DNA of 64,000 nt, taken from NCBI GenBank assembly GCA_012064385.1, contig QRDG01000601.1, positions 1,224,065-1,288,064 of the forward strand, read 5' to 3'. Source of the DNA: Puccinellia tenuiflora. Its lineage: Eukaryota > Streptophyta > Magnoliopsida > Poales > Poaceae. A program made the position numbers and the translations under genes. Shown piece after piece: positions 32,173 through 43,535 of this stretch. The notes beneath the pieces were generated by a model. The model saw only the letters and a list, made by a program, of their open reading frames with translations. It was not told the origin of the DNA and made no database searches. Each line of letters begins with the position of its first letter. The first letter of the stretch is position 1.

Positions 32173-32470
32173 TAGACGTTGTAGCAAAGCATTCCAGGAT
32201 GCTTGTCTAGGACCAAAGAGACTTCGTCTGAATGACACATTTGGTGGGGAGGTTTCCATCACCTTAGCGAGCGTGTCGGTTTTGTGGGGCACAATATTGT
32301 ACAAGGCCGGAAATTGTTCTCGGAGAATGGAATTACCTAGCTATTTATCCTCACAGAACCTAATTTTAGAACCATCCCTAATAAAGAAAGATCCATAGTT
32401 TTCTTTGTAGCCATAAGACCCACCCTAGCAGGAGAAGCTGACATACTGCAGGGACGGCCTTGCCAACCAG
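32173..32470 (-). pseudogene. LINE ORF2 fragment upstream of zf-RVT
   Basis: Minus-strand translation with stops gives the LINE linker between reverse transcriptase and zinc-binding segment: FFIRDGSKIRFCEDK, then LREQFPALYNIV, then ETSPPNVSFRRSLFGPRQAS. It joins the piece at 15614 across the Copia insertion. The 5' limit near 32470 is where similarity fades. Confidence 0.72.
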
Positions 32471-32662
32471 AAATAGCCAATACAGTGTGCACGTGAGGAC
32501 GTATTTTTGTACGATCAGTCAGTCATTGCTATTGCTAATTTGACCTTTTCCTTTTGAAGTCGTTATCAGATCAGTACAGCACTGCTAGTCTCAACGAATG
32601 ACTAGTACCCGTTTTTCGGTAGCCATGAACGCTTGTTTATTCCCTACTCTAGATTCTTTATG

Positions 32663-32965
32663 CACTAGTAGAAAAAAGGGCTTTTATCCATGCCAAAAAA
32701 AGGCATCAATCCCGGTTACTTCACGAACCGGGACCAATGAGAGTATTAGTCCCGGTTCGATCGGCCAGGACGTCGCACAGAGACCGGAAGGCATTAGTCC
32801 CGATTCGTCCGGGACCTTTAGTCCCGGTTCCACCCACGAACCGGGACTAAAGGTCTCCGGCCGACAGCCGCCGAGGTGAGAACCCTTTAGTCCCGGTTCT
32901 TATTACAAACCGGGACTAAAGGTTAATCTTTAGTCCCGGTTTGTGTTATGAACCGGGACTAAAGG
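32663..32965 (+). repeat. Left terminal and subterminal repeats of CACTA-2
   Basis: The terminus is followed by inverted units such as TAGTCCCGGTTCCACCCACG paired with GAACCGGGACTAAAGG (about 32818-32855) and TTTAGTCCCGGTTTGTGTTA paired likewise (32930-32966). These are the presumed transposase-binding array. Confidence 0.9.
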
Positions 32966-33447
32966 TTTCGACCACCTTTTATCTTCTTCTACCAGCCCGA
33001 GCCATCCTCACTTCTCCATTTTTAGTTCGGTTCACTCTCTCCCAAGCTCAAGTTCATCCCATTTTTCTCCACCATTTGTCAAGATTGGCAGCACCCATCT
33101 CTTTAAGGGTTAGCAACTTCATCCTTTCTTCCGGCATTGCGGATTTAGCTCATTTTATTATAGTTTAACTCTTTTCATTTTTCTAGTGCAAGCTAGGTGT
33201 TTGATGAAATGTCTAAGAGGAGTTATTTTGTTTTATATGCAATTTGAGCTCAAATTAAAGTATGATTTGTTGGTTTCAGTGTCATCGCAACAACGCCGTC
33301 GATCGCCCGCGCCGCCCCGTCGCCGGCACCACCTTGGTGAGCCTCTTGTTCTTATTAAAAAATTAAAAAATTGTTATTTATATGATTTACATAGTTACTT
33401 TGTATAATTTTCTTACCTCTATGATTGTTTGATAAATGTATAGTGCC

Positions 33448-33883
33448 ATGGTTTTGATATCCATCCCCGTCGACCCTCGTCCGGTTTATGATTCGGATGT
33501 GGTATATTATCTTTTATAACTATTTTTTTAATTTCGTATTTAGAATAATTATGCCGACCAACACTTGACATAGATATTTTTATCTAGGACATATATGAAC
33601 CGGAAATTCCAACTGACCCTCTTGTTGAGAAGTTAAATTTAGTTGAAAAAGAAAACGATGATTTGAAAGAAAATTGAAACAAATTGAAGAAGAGAAGATG
33701 AAATTGGAGTTGTATCTTGCCGATGTCGTTGATGATCACAAGATCAAGATGGATGCAATGCGCTTGAAGATTAGAAAGATTAGAAATTATGCCATTAATA
33801 AAGAGGCTTGGTATCATTATGTTGTTGGATCAATTGTTACCTTAGTTGCGATTGTAATAGCATTTATTGTTGCATTTAAATGA
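33448..33883 (+). pseudogene. CACTA coiled-coil/membrane-anchor gene, frameshifted copy
   Basis: Exon 1 is 33448-33501 (MVLISIPVDPRPVYDSDV) and exon 2 is 33588-33883, with a GT/AG intron. A probable 1-base loss in the A-run near 33668-33674 shifts the frame; after it the protein continues KQIEEEKMKLELYLADVVDD and KMDAMRLKIRKIRNYAINK and ends with the hydrophobic segment VVGSIVTLVAIVIAFIVAF. It is the same gene as the intact one at 55717-56201. A GC-rich non-coding exon (about 33283-33340, ending at a GTGAGC donor) probably precedes it. The position is 180 bases before the TNP2 start. Confidence 0.72.
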
Positions 33884-34061
33884 ATTACATAGTTTGTATG
33901 TTAGTTTCAATGTATGTTTTAATTATGAGAACTATGTATCACATTTGGTCACTACTCTAATTTGGTTTTAATGTGATGAACTTGTATTAATTAATTTGGT
34001 CACTTCTCTATTCACGATGTTGTGCGTAATGGTTTTTGATAAACTTAATTATATAATACAG

Positions 34062-37000
34062 ATGGACCGACAATGGATGTACGGTAACCGACGGACTGAC
34101 GATTTCATTACGGGCCTGCGTAGTTTTATCAGTGTGACCGAGGCAAACAATCCGAATGGTATTATGTGTTGTCCATGTGTTGCCTGTCAGAATAAGAAGG
34201 ATTACTCTTCCTCGAAAATCCTTCACAGCCACCTTCTTCGGACCGGTTTCATGCCCAACTATAATTGTTGGACCAAGCATGGAGAAAGAGAGGTTATGAT
34301 GGAAGAAAATGACGAAGAAGAGGACGGTGACAACTATCCTATGTACCCTAAATACGGTGATACTGCAACGGGGGAAGCGAAAGATCAAGAGGCATCAGAT
34401 GAGCCAGCTGATGATCTTGGTCGTGCCATTGCTGATGCACAGAGAGAGTGTGGAACTGATAATGAGAGGACGAAATTCGCGCGTATGTTAGAGGATCACA
34501 ACAAACCGTTGTACCCAAATTGCAAAGATGGCCTAAAAAGTTGGGTAGCACACTGGAATTGATGCAATGGAAGGCAGAGAATGGTGTGACTGACAAGGGA
34601 TTTGAAAAGTTGCTGAAAATAATGAAGAAGGACCTTACAAAGGGTAACGAATTGCCCGCCAGTACGTACGAAGCAAAAAAAGGTTGTCTGCCCTCTAGCA
34701 TGAGACGTGCATAAGATACATGCATGCCCTAATGACTGCATCCTCTACCGTGGTGAGGAGTATGAGAATTTGGAGGCATGCCCGGTATGCACTGCATTAC
34801 GGTATAAGATCAGACGAGATGACCCTGCTGATGTTGAGGGCGAGCGCCCCAGCAAAAGTGTTCCTGCCAAGGTGATGTGGTATGCTCCTATAATACCACG
34901 GTTGAAACGTTTGTTCAGAAACAAAGAGCATGCCAGGTTGTTGCGATGGCACAAAAAAGACTGTAAAAAAGACGCGATGTTGAGAAACCTCGCTGATGGG
35001 TCGTAGTGGAGAAAAATCGAGAGAGAGTTCCCGAACTTTGCAGATGATGCAAGGAACTTAAGGTTTGGTCTAAGTACAGATGGCATGAATCCTTTTGGAG
35101 AGCAGAGCTGCAGTCATAGCCCGTGGCCTGTGACTCTATGTATCTATAACCTTCCTCCTTGGTTATGCGTGAAGCGGAAGTTCATTATGATGCCAGTGCT
35201 CATCCAATGGCCCAAAGCAACTCGGCAACGACATTGATGTGTACCTGAGGCCTTTAGTTGAAGAACTTTTACAGTTATGGCGTGAAGAAGGTGGACGTAT
35301 GTGGGATGAGCACAAAAAGGTGGAATTTGACGTACGAGCGTTGCTATTCGTAACTATCAATGATTGGCCAGCTCTTAGTAACCTTTCAGGACAGACAAAC
35401 AAGGGATACAATGCATGCACGCACTGTTTAGAGGAGACTGATAGTATATATTGGGAGAAATGTAAGAAGGTTGTATACCTGGGGCATCGTCGATTTCTTC
35501 CGACTAAGAATCCCGTAAGAAAGAAAGGCAAGCATTTCAAAGGTATGCCCGATCATCGGAGGAAGCCTAACCACCGTACTGGTGATGATATATTTGATAT
35601 GGTCAAGGATCTAGAAGTGATCTTTGGAAAGGGTCCTGGCGGTCAATCTGTTCCGAATGACGGTACCGGACACGCGCCCATGTGGAATAAGAAATCTATA
35701 TTTTGGGAGCTACCCTATTGGAAAGTCCTAGAGGTCCGCTCTTCAATCGACGTGATGCACGTGACGAAGAATATTTGTGTGAACCTGCTAGGCTACCTGG
35801 GCGTGTATGGGAAGACAAAAGATACACCGGAAGCACGGGAGTACCAGCAACGTATGAAAGACCCAAACAACATGCATCCACAGGACAAGACCCGGACCAG
35901 CTACACTCTTACCAAAGCAGAGAAGGAAATCTTTTTTGAATGCCTGAGCAGTATCAAGGTCCCGTCTGGCTTCTCGTCGAATATAAAGGGAATAATTAAT
36001 ATGGCAGAGAAAAATTCCAAAACCTAAAGTCTCATGACTGCCATGTGATTATGACGCAGTTGCTTCCGATTGCATTGAGGGGGCTTCTACCGGAAAATGT
36101 TCGAGTACCCATTGTGAAGCTATGTGCATTTCTCAATGCAATATCTCAGAAGCTAATCAATCCAGATATTCTGCCAAGGTTACAGAATGATGTGGTCCAA
36201 TGTCTTGTTAGTTTTGAATTGGTGTTCCCACCATCGTTCTTCAATATTATGACGCATCTCCTGGTTCACCTAGTCGAAGAGATTGCCATTCTCGGTTTTG
36301 TATTTCTACACAATATGTTCCCCTTTGAGAGGTTCATGGGAGTTTTAAAGAAATATGTCCATAACCGTGCTAGGCCAGAAGGAAGCATCTCCAAGGGCTA
36401 TGGAACAGAGGAGGTCATTAAGTTCTGTGTTGACTTTATTCCTGACCTTATGCCGATTGGTGTTCCACAATCAAGGCATGAGGGGAGACTGAGTGGAAAA
36501 GGCACGCTAGGAAAGAAAGCAAAAATATGTAGGGACGAGCATTCTTTAACTCAAGCACACTACACAGTTCTATAGAGTTCTACCTTGGTGGCTCCCTATA
36601 TCGAGGAACACATGAATATAGTACGGTCCCAACACCCGGGACAGTCTGACACCTGGATTACACATGAACACATTGATACTTTTGGTGGTTGGTTGCGAAC
36701 ACATCTCATGAATAACAACATTATTGGAGATCAGCTGTACTTGTTGGACAGGTCACCATCTTTGAATGTATTGACTTTCGAAGGGTACGAGATAAATGGG
36801 AATACATTTTACACGATCGCCCAAGATAAAAAGAGCACCAACCAAAACAGCGGTGTCCGCTTTGATGCAACAAACAACAATGGGCAAAAGGACACATATT
36901 ATGGTTACATAGAGGAGATATGGGAAATTGACTATGGACCTTCTTTTAAGGTCCCTTTGTTTCGGTGCAAATGGGTCAAGCTGAATGGACTCGGGGTTCA

Positions 37001-37368
37001 GGTAGAGAAGCCGTATGGAATGACAACAGTGGATCTCAACAATCTTGGTTACAGAGACAAACCATTCGTCCTAGCCAATGATGTGGCTCAGGTTTTCTAT
37101 GTGAAGGACATGTCTACCAAACCGAGAAAAAGAAAAAATAAGCAAACGAATACATCACCTGACGAGCCAAAGCGTCACATAGTTCTTTCAGGGAAAAGAA
37201 ACATCATGGGAGTGGAGGACAAGACAGACATGTCAGAAGATTATGATAAGTTTCATGAAATTCCGCCCTTCGCAGTGAAGGATGACCCAAGTCTCCTGTT
37301 AATTAATGAAGATGCACCATGGTTATGGCAGAGAAAAAACCCAAACACTAGATTGGGATGTTGGTGAT
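34062..37368 (+). pseudogene. TNP2-like transposase of CACTA-2, multiply broken
   Basis: The start MDRQWMYGNRRTDDF at 34062 matches the start of the CACTA-3 copy. Order: zinc-finger-like N-terminus (CCPCVACQNKKDY), acidic linker, Transposase_21 core (LRPLVEELLQLWREEGGRMW, SIDVMHVTKNICVNLLGYL), DUF4218 and DUF4216. Breaks are frameshifts near 34535, 34690 and 35225, a TAG at 35005-35007, a one-A deletion in an A-run near 36012, and an in-frame TAG at 36573-36575 in the phrase TVL*SS. The protein would otherwise end at 37366-37368. It cannot supply transposase. Confidence 0.92.
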
Positions 37369-37374
37369 GTGTAA

Positions 37375-37545
37375 TAATTTGTCCCGGTTGGTGGCTGGAA
37401 CCGGGACTAAAGGAGCGTTGATATGTGTGCCTTATCTTCTTCTTGAGATCCAACGGCTCACAAGCGCTTGACAGAAACAGACTGCTGATCCAACGGCTCA
37501 AAAGTGTTCGAAGGAAACACACGATCCGTGTGCTTCTTCCTGATT
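37375..37545 (+). repeat. Subterminal-type unit plus two 50-bp repeat units
   Basis: TTGTCCCGGTTGGTGGCTGG and its inverse (37380-37411) are followed by two GATCCAACGGCTCACAAGCG-type units (37447 and 37487), the second with CACACGATCCGTGTG. This is a shortened version of the arrays in CACTA-1 and CACTA-3; hairpins H1/H2 are missing here. Confidence 0.8.
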
Positions 37546-37599
37546 GGGCATACTACACCCGGTACCGGAATAAAAAAAAGGGTACAAAATTGAAACAAA

Positions 37600-38460
37600 A
37601 AATATGTATGTTTAATGACCTAATGGAGTTCAAATTCGTAATTTTGTAATTAAATGAATTCAACTCAAATCTCAAGCAGAAATGAATTTGTTATAAATAT
37701 ATAGATTACATTTTTATGAACAATTTGATATTTTAATTGCATTTTTCTGATAAATATATCAAAATATAGTTTAATAACTTAATGGAGTTCCAATTCCAAA
37801 TTTTTTAATTAAATAAATTCACCTCCAATCTTAAACAAAAATGAATTTATTATAAATAGATAGATTACATTTTTATGAACAATTTGATATTTTAATTGCA
37901 TTTTTATGATAAACAGATCAAAATATATTGAATTTATAAGTTTAATAACTTAATGGAGCTCAAATTCCAAATTTTGTTATTAACTAAATTCACCTCAAAT
38001 CTCAAACAAAAATGAATTTATTATAAATAGATATATTACATTTTATGAACAATTTGATATTTTAATTGCATTTTTCTGATAAATAGATCAAAATATATTG
38101 AATTTATAAGTTTAATAACTTAATGGAGTTCAAATTCCAAATTTTGTAATTAAATAAATTCACCTCAATCTCAAACAAAAATGAATTTATTATAAATAGA
38201 TAGATTACATTTTCATGAACAATTTGATATTTTATTTGCATTTTTATGATAAACAGATCAAAATATATTGAATTTATAAGTTTAATAACTTAATGGAGTT
38301 CAAATTCCAAATTTTGTAATTAAGTAAATTCACCTCAAATCTCAAACAAAAATGAATTTATTATAAATAGATAGATTACATTTTTATGAACAATTTGATA
38401 TTTTAATTGCATTTTTCTGATAAACAGATCAAACGATATTGAATTTATAAATTTATTACT
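37600..38460 (+). repeat. Tandem array, ~165-bp AT-rich unit, about five copies
   Basis: The landmarks TAGATAGATTACATTTTTAT, GAACAATTTGATATTTTAAT, TTGCATTTTTMTGATAAACA and GAATTTATAAGTTTAATAAC repeat in this order with a spacing of roughly 160-172 bases (the TTACATTT landmark near 37707, 37866, 38036, 38203 and 38370). Single copies exist in CACTA-1 (4850-5060) and CACTA-3 (49370-49500), so the unit was amplified within CACTA-2. Confidence 0.85.
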
Positions 38461-38514
38461 TTTTTCAAAAAACAATCTAAATTGTGGCCTTCGCGCCTGA
38501 AAATTTAATTTCCA

Positions 38515-39287
38515 AAAGACCTTTTGTCCCGGTTCGTGGCTGGAACCGGGACTAAAGGTCGTTTTGGCGCGCACCCTCTCGGTGCCCTGAAAAAGACCTT
38601 TTGTCCCGGTTCGTGCCTGGAACCGGGACCAAAGGTCTCCGCCTCGGCCGCGCCGCCGCCCTCCTACGCCGCCCTCGACGTCTCGGCCGCCGCCGACGTG
38701 CCGCCGCCCGACTGTCTCTCTGCTCCGACCGCCCTCCGTCCGACGCCGCCGCCCTCCTGTCTCTCCCCTCCGGCCGCCCTCCAGCAGGTACACGCCGCCG
38801 CCCTCCTGTCTCTCCCCTCCGGCCGACCTCCAGCAGTAGACGCCGCCGGCCTGGCCTAGCTAGTTTAATTAGATTTTGTTAGAATTTTTCTTAGTTAGGT
38901 TAATTAGATTTTGTTAGAATTTTTCTTAGTTAGGTTAATTTTGTTAGCTAGGTTAGTTTTGTTAGCAATATTTGTTAGCAATTTACTAGTTAGGTTAATT
39001 AGCTAGGTTAATTTATTAGCTAGGATAATTTTGTTAGCTAGGTTAGTTTATGTGAATTTTTCTTAGTTCGGTTAATTTTGTTAGCTAGTTTAGTTTTGTT
39101 AGAAATATTTGTTAGCAATTTACTAGTTAGGTTAATTAGCTAGGTTAATTTATTAGCTAGGATAATTTTGTTAGCTAGGTTAGTTTTGTTAGAATTTTTC
39201 TTAGTTAGGTTAATTTTGTTAGCTAGGTTAGTTTTGTTAGCTAGGTTAATATTTCTCATGTTTTTGCCATTTATCTTTGCAGAAAGT
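38515..39287 (+). promoter_or_regulatory. Hairpin block, GC-rich leader and 5' intron of the CACTA-2 Ulp1-fusion gene
   Basis: Two inverted units TTGTCCCGGTTCGTGGCTGG/AACCGGGAC (38526-38635) are followed by a GC-rich stretch to about 38860. Then come tandem TTAGCTAGGTTAATTTTGTT motifs ending in TTTGCAG just before ATG 39288. It is the same plan as 5286-6873. Confidence 0.5.
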
Positions 39288-42200
39288 ATGGATCACGATA
39301 GAGACGAAGATCAGGAAAACATATTGGAGGATATGATCCATGGTGATGATGACGTCGATATCACCTTGAGCTTTTTGAAGAACACCGGTGAGAGGGTGGA
39401 CATAGAAACTGACGGCTCCGGTTCTCGAACCGTAATTACTACAGGGTCCAGGCGAGGTATATTAATTAACCGTATGTTGATTAAATGCATTATTTGATTT
39501 GTATATACATATATTAACGCTCTTTCTTCTTTTAGCCCTCCGGATCGAGCAAATCTTCTGACAGCAAACGAGGCCCAGCCAAACGGTTGGGGAGTGAAGA
39601 AAGGTACAAGATCGAAGTCATCGCTGAAGATGGTAGACCGATTCTTCCCGTGACGCATGCCATGGTATTTATAAGTCCATGCGGAGTTGTTGTTAGGGAC
39701 AACATCCCGATCACCGTTCAAGACTAGAATAAGCCAAAGACGGATGGGCGACGCTCATCCGCTAGTTATGTCGATGATAGAGCCAAAGGCAATCTTTGGA
39801 AAACGCTCATGGCTAATTTCATGCTACCTCGTCAAAATGAAGAGGACGATGCTCATCCGTTAGAGGGGGATGAAAATATTAAGGATCCCATAGAGGAAAA
39901 GGTCAAGGAGTGGGCACTTAAGAAGATGTCCAAACAATTTATCAACTGGAAGAAAAGATTGAACAGGGATTATGTCCAGAAAGGAAAGACTCCAGAATTC
40001 ACCGGAGCGTATGAGAAGCTAAAAGATCACTGGGACGAATTTGTCGAGTACAATAAATCGGAGGAGTCTAAGAAAAGGTCAGCAATAAATAAGAAAAATG
40101 ATGCAAAGAAAGAATATCACCATAGCATGGGGTCAGGTGGCTACAGGGATATCAAGCCTAAGTTGGAGAAAGATGAGAACGACCTTCTTTAGAAAGGGAT
40201 AATTCCCGAGACGCTGGAGTGGGCTGAACGGGCAAAGCTTTGGTTCTACGGGCATGGAGGTAAGTTGCACCCAGAAACAGGGAAGTGCATTTTTACAAAA
40301 GCACTTGCAACCCCCCTCGCTGAACTTCAAAAGATAATGAAGGAGGTAGAAGCCGGGGAGTTCCATCCAGACAGAGAGAAGGACGAGCTGTCACGCGCCC
40401 TCGGGAATCCAGAACACAGTGGACGAACACGAGGCACAGAAGGCTCCGTTCCGTGGAAGTATGGGTTTCCCGACTGCAGTGACACTTATAGAAGCCGGGG
40501 GAGGAAAAAGAAAGAGGAGGCAGACCGGCTGAAGCAGATCGAAGAAAAACTAGCGAGGCAGTAGGAGATACTAGATGCACTTACCAGCCAGCAAGCTACC
40601 GGCCAATCTCAGCGGCACGAAGATCCTGCATTGGAAATTAGCGGCCCACCATCTCAACGGAAAAGCAGCGTGGCTTCCACGGAGCTCGTTCGGCCAGATA
40701 TCTCGGCTCATCGCTACCCTGTGGATGATATCACAGAGAGGGAAAATTGTGAGCTACATGCTCCATTGATGAACCTAACCGTGAAGGTGGCGGTCGGCGT
40801 AGTCTTACCTCCTGCACCTAATGGAACTTACCATTCCTCTCCGATTCCAGATGGCTATGCTGTTGTCATAGTGGATGAAGTTATAAAGGGATTTGAGGAC
40901 CTGGAACTTGACTACCCTACAGGTGAAGGGGAGACTGCATTGAGAGATGGCAGAAAAACTACTATTATGTGGCGGAAGGAACACATTCTGCTTCCAAATT
41001 GGAAGCCAAGGCCACCATCTCCGCCACCTCCGCCATCTCCGCCGCGTCAGCCATCTCCGCCGCGTCTGCCGTCTGCGCCGCGCCAGCCATCTCCGCCACG
41101 TTAGCCATCTCCGTCGCGTCAGCCGTCTCCGCCGCGTCAGCAGAAACACCATCTCGCCGCCTCTCCAGAAAGAGCCATCTCCGCCGCCTCAGCAGAAACA
41201 ACCATCACCGCCGCCTCAACCACGGGTGCTAAAGCGGAAGAGCACCACTGGCGCCACTCCGGCGGCTAGTGCTACAGCTCCGAGTAAATCCTCAAAGAAG
41301 AAAGCGAAGGCTGCTCCTGCCAAGTTACCTTACGAGATGACTGAAGAGGAACTTGAGCTATATGTAAAGGAAGATGTTTCACGCCAGTTAGCACCGAAAC
41401 GGCCCCCGGCTGAGCCGAAATTAGATCCGGCAAAAGTGAGGAGAACATTGGAAAACCTGAGGCGACCAACGGCTGAGGAAACGCTACCAGACTACGACCG
41501 CTCTATTATTAAGTCACGTACATCTCAGAAGGAGCGGGCGCGTGCAAGAGGGAGAAAAGTTCCCCAGCTCGGAGAACAGAAAAACCAATCGTGCCCCCCG
41601 CTCAACGTATTTTCCGATATCCCGGTTGATTTGGAATATACAAAACTAATGAGAGAAGCAGCCGATAATCTTGGGGTGTCTTTGGTTGAATACTTAGGCT
41701 CTATGCAAGAGTATCCCATGGCTGAGCCGTGAAAATACAAATACAAGCACGAGAAGCCTCTTGTCAGACCGGAGGAGGTCCGGAATCTTCCTACCAAAAT
41801 GCGAAGATTACATCAGTGGTACATGGAAGAAGCAAAGAAAGGGACAAACTGGCTCATTTTGGGAATTAAAGATGAGCATTTCTTGCGTGGAAAAGCCGAG
41901 GTCCATATTGAATTTGAAGAATTATTTCAGTTATTCAATCAAGACGCCATCGACAAATCTATCGTCAGTGCCTATTGTCTGTAAGTATTTCTTCTGTAAT
42001 TAAGTCTGTAGCTCAGCTCGTTCATTGCATGTATAATTATCCTCACTCTATAATGCAGATTGAAGATTCTCGAATGCAAACAAGGATGAATCTATGACAT
42101 TGGGTTCATTGACCCAGATGTCGTTCATGGACATAAGCTAAAATATAAACCCCAGGAAACGGAGGACGCATTGGTACATGCGTTAAGGAGACTAGAAACC

Positions 42201-42971
42201 AAAAGGGAAATACTATTTCCTTACAACTTCGGTTGAGTGTTACTTTGTTATACACATTCTATTCCCTTACTCGATGTTAAGTGTAATTGACGAGTTATGC
42301 ATGCGCAGGTTCCACTATATTCTGCTAATCATTACTCCTGACAAAGGACTACTAGAAGTCATGGACCCGCTACGTTGTGAATCTGAAAAGTGGGAAGACA
42401 TGGCTGAAATGCTGCAGAGGTAATTTCAATCATTATGGCACTATATCGGAAACTTTCATTCATTTCCTAGTATCTAGTAATTAATAAGTCCTTTATTCGT
42501 TTTCTTTGCCTGTCAGGGCTTGGACACGGTTCACCAGTAGGGCTCGGGGTGAGTGGAAAGAGAAGCTTGAATTTAAAGATCTAAGTGTAAGTAGTACTAG
42601 CTAGACCCGCGCATCTGTTTGATTCTATTTTGAATAACATTATCATGCTTCATTATTATTTTGATTGAACTATATTCTCGTAAAGTGCCCGAGGCAGGGA
42701 TCCGGGAATAATTTATGTGGATTCTACGTCTGCGAGTTCATTCGCGAGACGACCTGTGAGAGGGGCAGAATCTTAGAACAACTTCGAGTACGTTCACAAT
42801 ATTATTTTATTATCATCATTTGTGTTGATATTCATTCATATATATATATATATATATTTACCCCTTTCTTTAAATTAGATCCAACGGATGCGGGACGGGC
42901 TCCTACCAAACGAACGCGTGCGAGCAATTTAAGAGGAGGTGGCGGCATTCGTCTTAGATCATGTCATATCT
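39288..42971 (+). pseudogene. Ulp1-fusion gene of CACTA-2, broken and split by CACTA-3
   Basis: Exon 1 starts MDHDRDEDQENILEDM. Exon 2 starts PSGSSKSS at 39536 and contains the Transposase_24-like region (EEKVKEWALKKMSKQFINWK), DUF8039-like region (YPVDDITERENCELHAPLMN) and a PSPPRQ repeat. Exons 3-7 carry Ulp1 parts: FHYILLIITPDKGLLEVMD near 42310 and RQGSGNNLCGFYVCEFI near 42690. In-frame stops include TAG at 39725-39727 (Trp expected), one after DENDLL near 40190, TAG near 40562 (Gln expected), TAG at 41101 (Gln expected) and TGA in exon 3 near 42088. The last exon is cut at 42971 and resumes at 56962. Confidence 0.9.
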
Positions 42972-43200
42972 CACTGGTAGAAAACAGAGCTTTAGTCGCA
43001 GGTCCAGAGGGCCTTTGGTCCCGGTTGTAGACCCGCGACTAAAGTCTCGAGACTAAAGGGGGGTGGGCTTTCGTCCCGGCAGTCCACGACCCGGGATGGA
43101 AGGGCCTCCACATGGGCGGGGCGGGGGGGGCTCCGGGCCGGAACCCTTTGGTCCCGGTTGGTATTACCAACCGGGACCAAAGAGTTTCAGCTTTTTGTTC
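42972..43200 (-). repeat. 3' terminal and subterminal repeats of CACTA-3
   Basis: The terminus is followed by TTGGTCCCGGTTGTAGACC and a clear hairpin TTTGGTCCCGGTTGGTATTA / CCAACCGGGACCAAA (43146-43182). Confidence 0.9.
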
Positions 43201-43299
43201 CATTTTTTTGGGGGGTTCCAATTTTTTGGGGGGTTCGATTTTTTTTCCAGTTATTTGTTTTTGCGTCGATTGCGTCAGTGGTACTACCATTCACATTTG

Positions 43300-43500
43300 A
43301 TTCATATATACATACATAAATCCACACGTCGAGATAACGTTTCTTACATGTCGACACAACGTTTCTCACATACATAAGTCCACACGTCGAGATAACGTCT
43401 CTCACACCGCTCAGTGGTAGAGCAATTGACTGCTAATTGTTCAAGTTTATACTACACCGACATAACGTTTCTCACACGTCGAGATCACGTTAATTACATT
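43300..43500. repeat. Tandem CACACGTCGAGATAACGTTT units containing a tRNA-Cys-like half
   Basis: Several copies of a motif like CCACACGTCGAGATAACGT followed by TTCTTACAT or CTCTCACA occur at 43322, 43380, 43444 and 43473. Between them, 43409-43424 reads GCTCAGTGGTAGAGCA followed by ATTGACTGC. This resembles the D-arm and the start of the anticodon arm of a plant tRNA-Cys, including an A-box-like sequence. The 3' half of a tRNA is absent, so it is not a tRNA gene. Confidence 0.6.
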
Positions 43501-43535
43501 TCCTCAGGAAAAACATAATTGGGATTGTGAAAAAA

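Larger units (their letters stand above)
14801..32470 (-). mobile_element. Degenerate LINE (non-LTR retrotransposon), 3' part, split by a Copia insertion
   Basis: On the minus strand the element runs from about 32470 (5'-truncated) to 32173, then from 15614 to about 14801. The two pieces join across the Copia target duplication GCATC to give continuous LINE protein similarity. The 3' end reads GTAATAAAGTTATCTTTATC followed by an A-run, a typical grass LINE tail. The target duplication of the LINE itself was not found. The outer pieces contain stops and frameshifts, so it is a fossil. Confidence 0.8.

Noticed and set aside
43409..43460. Functional tRNA-Cys gene
   Set aside because: Only the 5' half resembles a tRNA; T-arm, acceptor pairing and terminator are missing.
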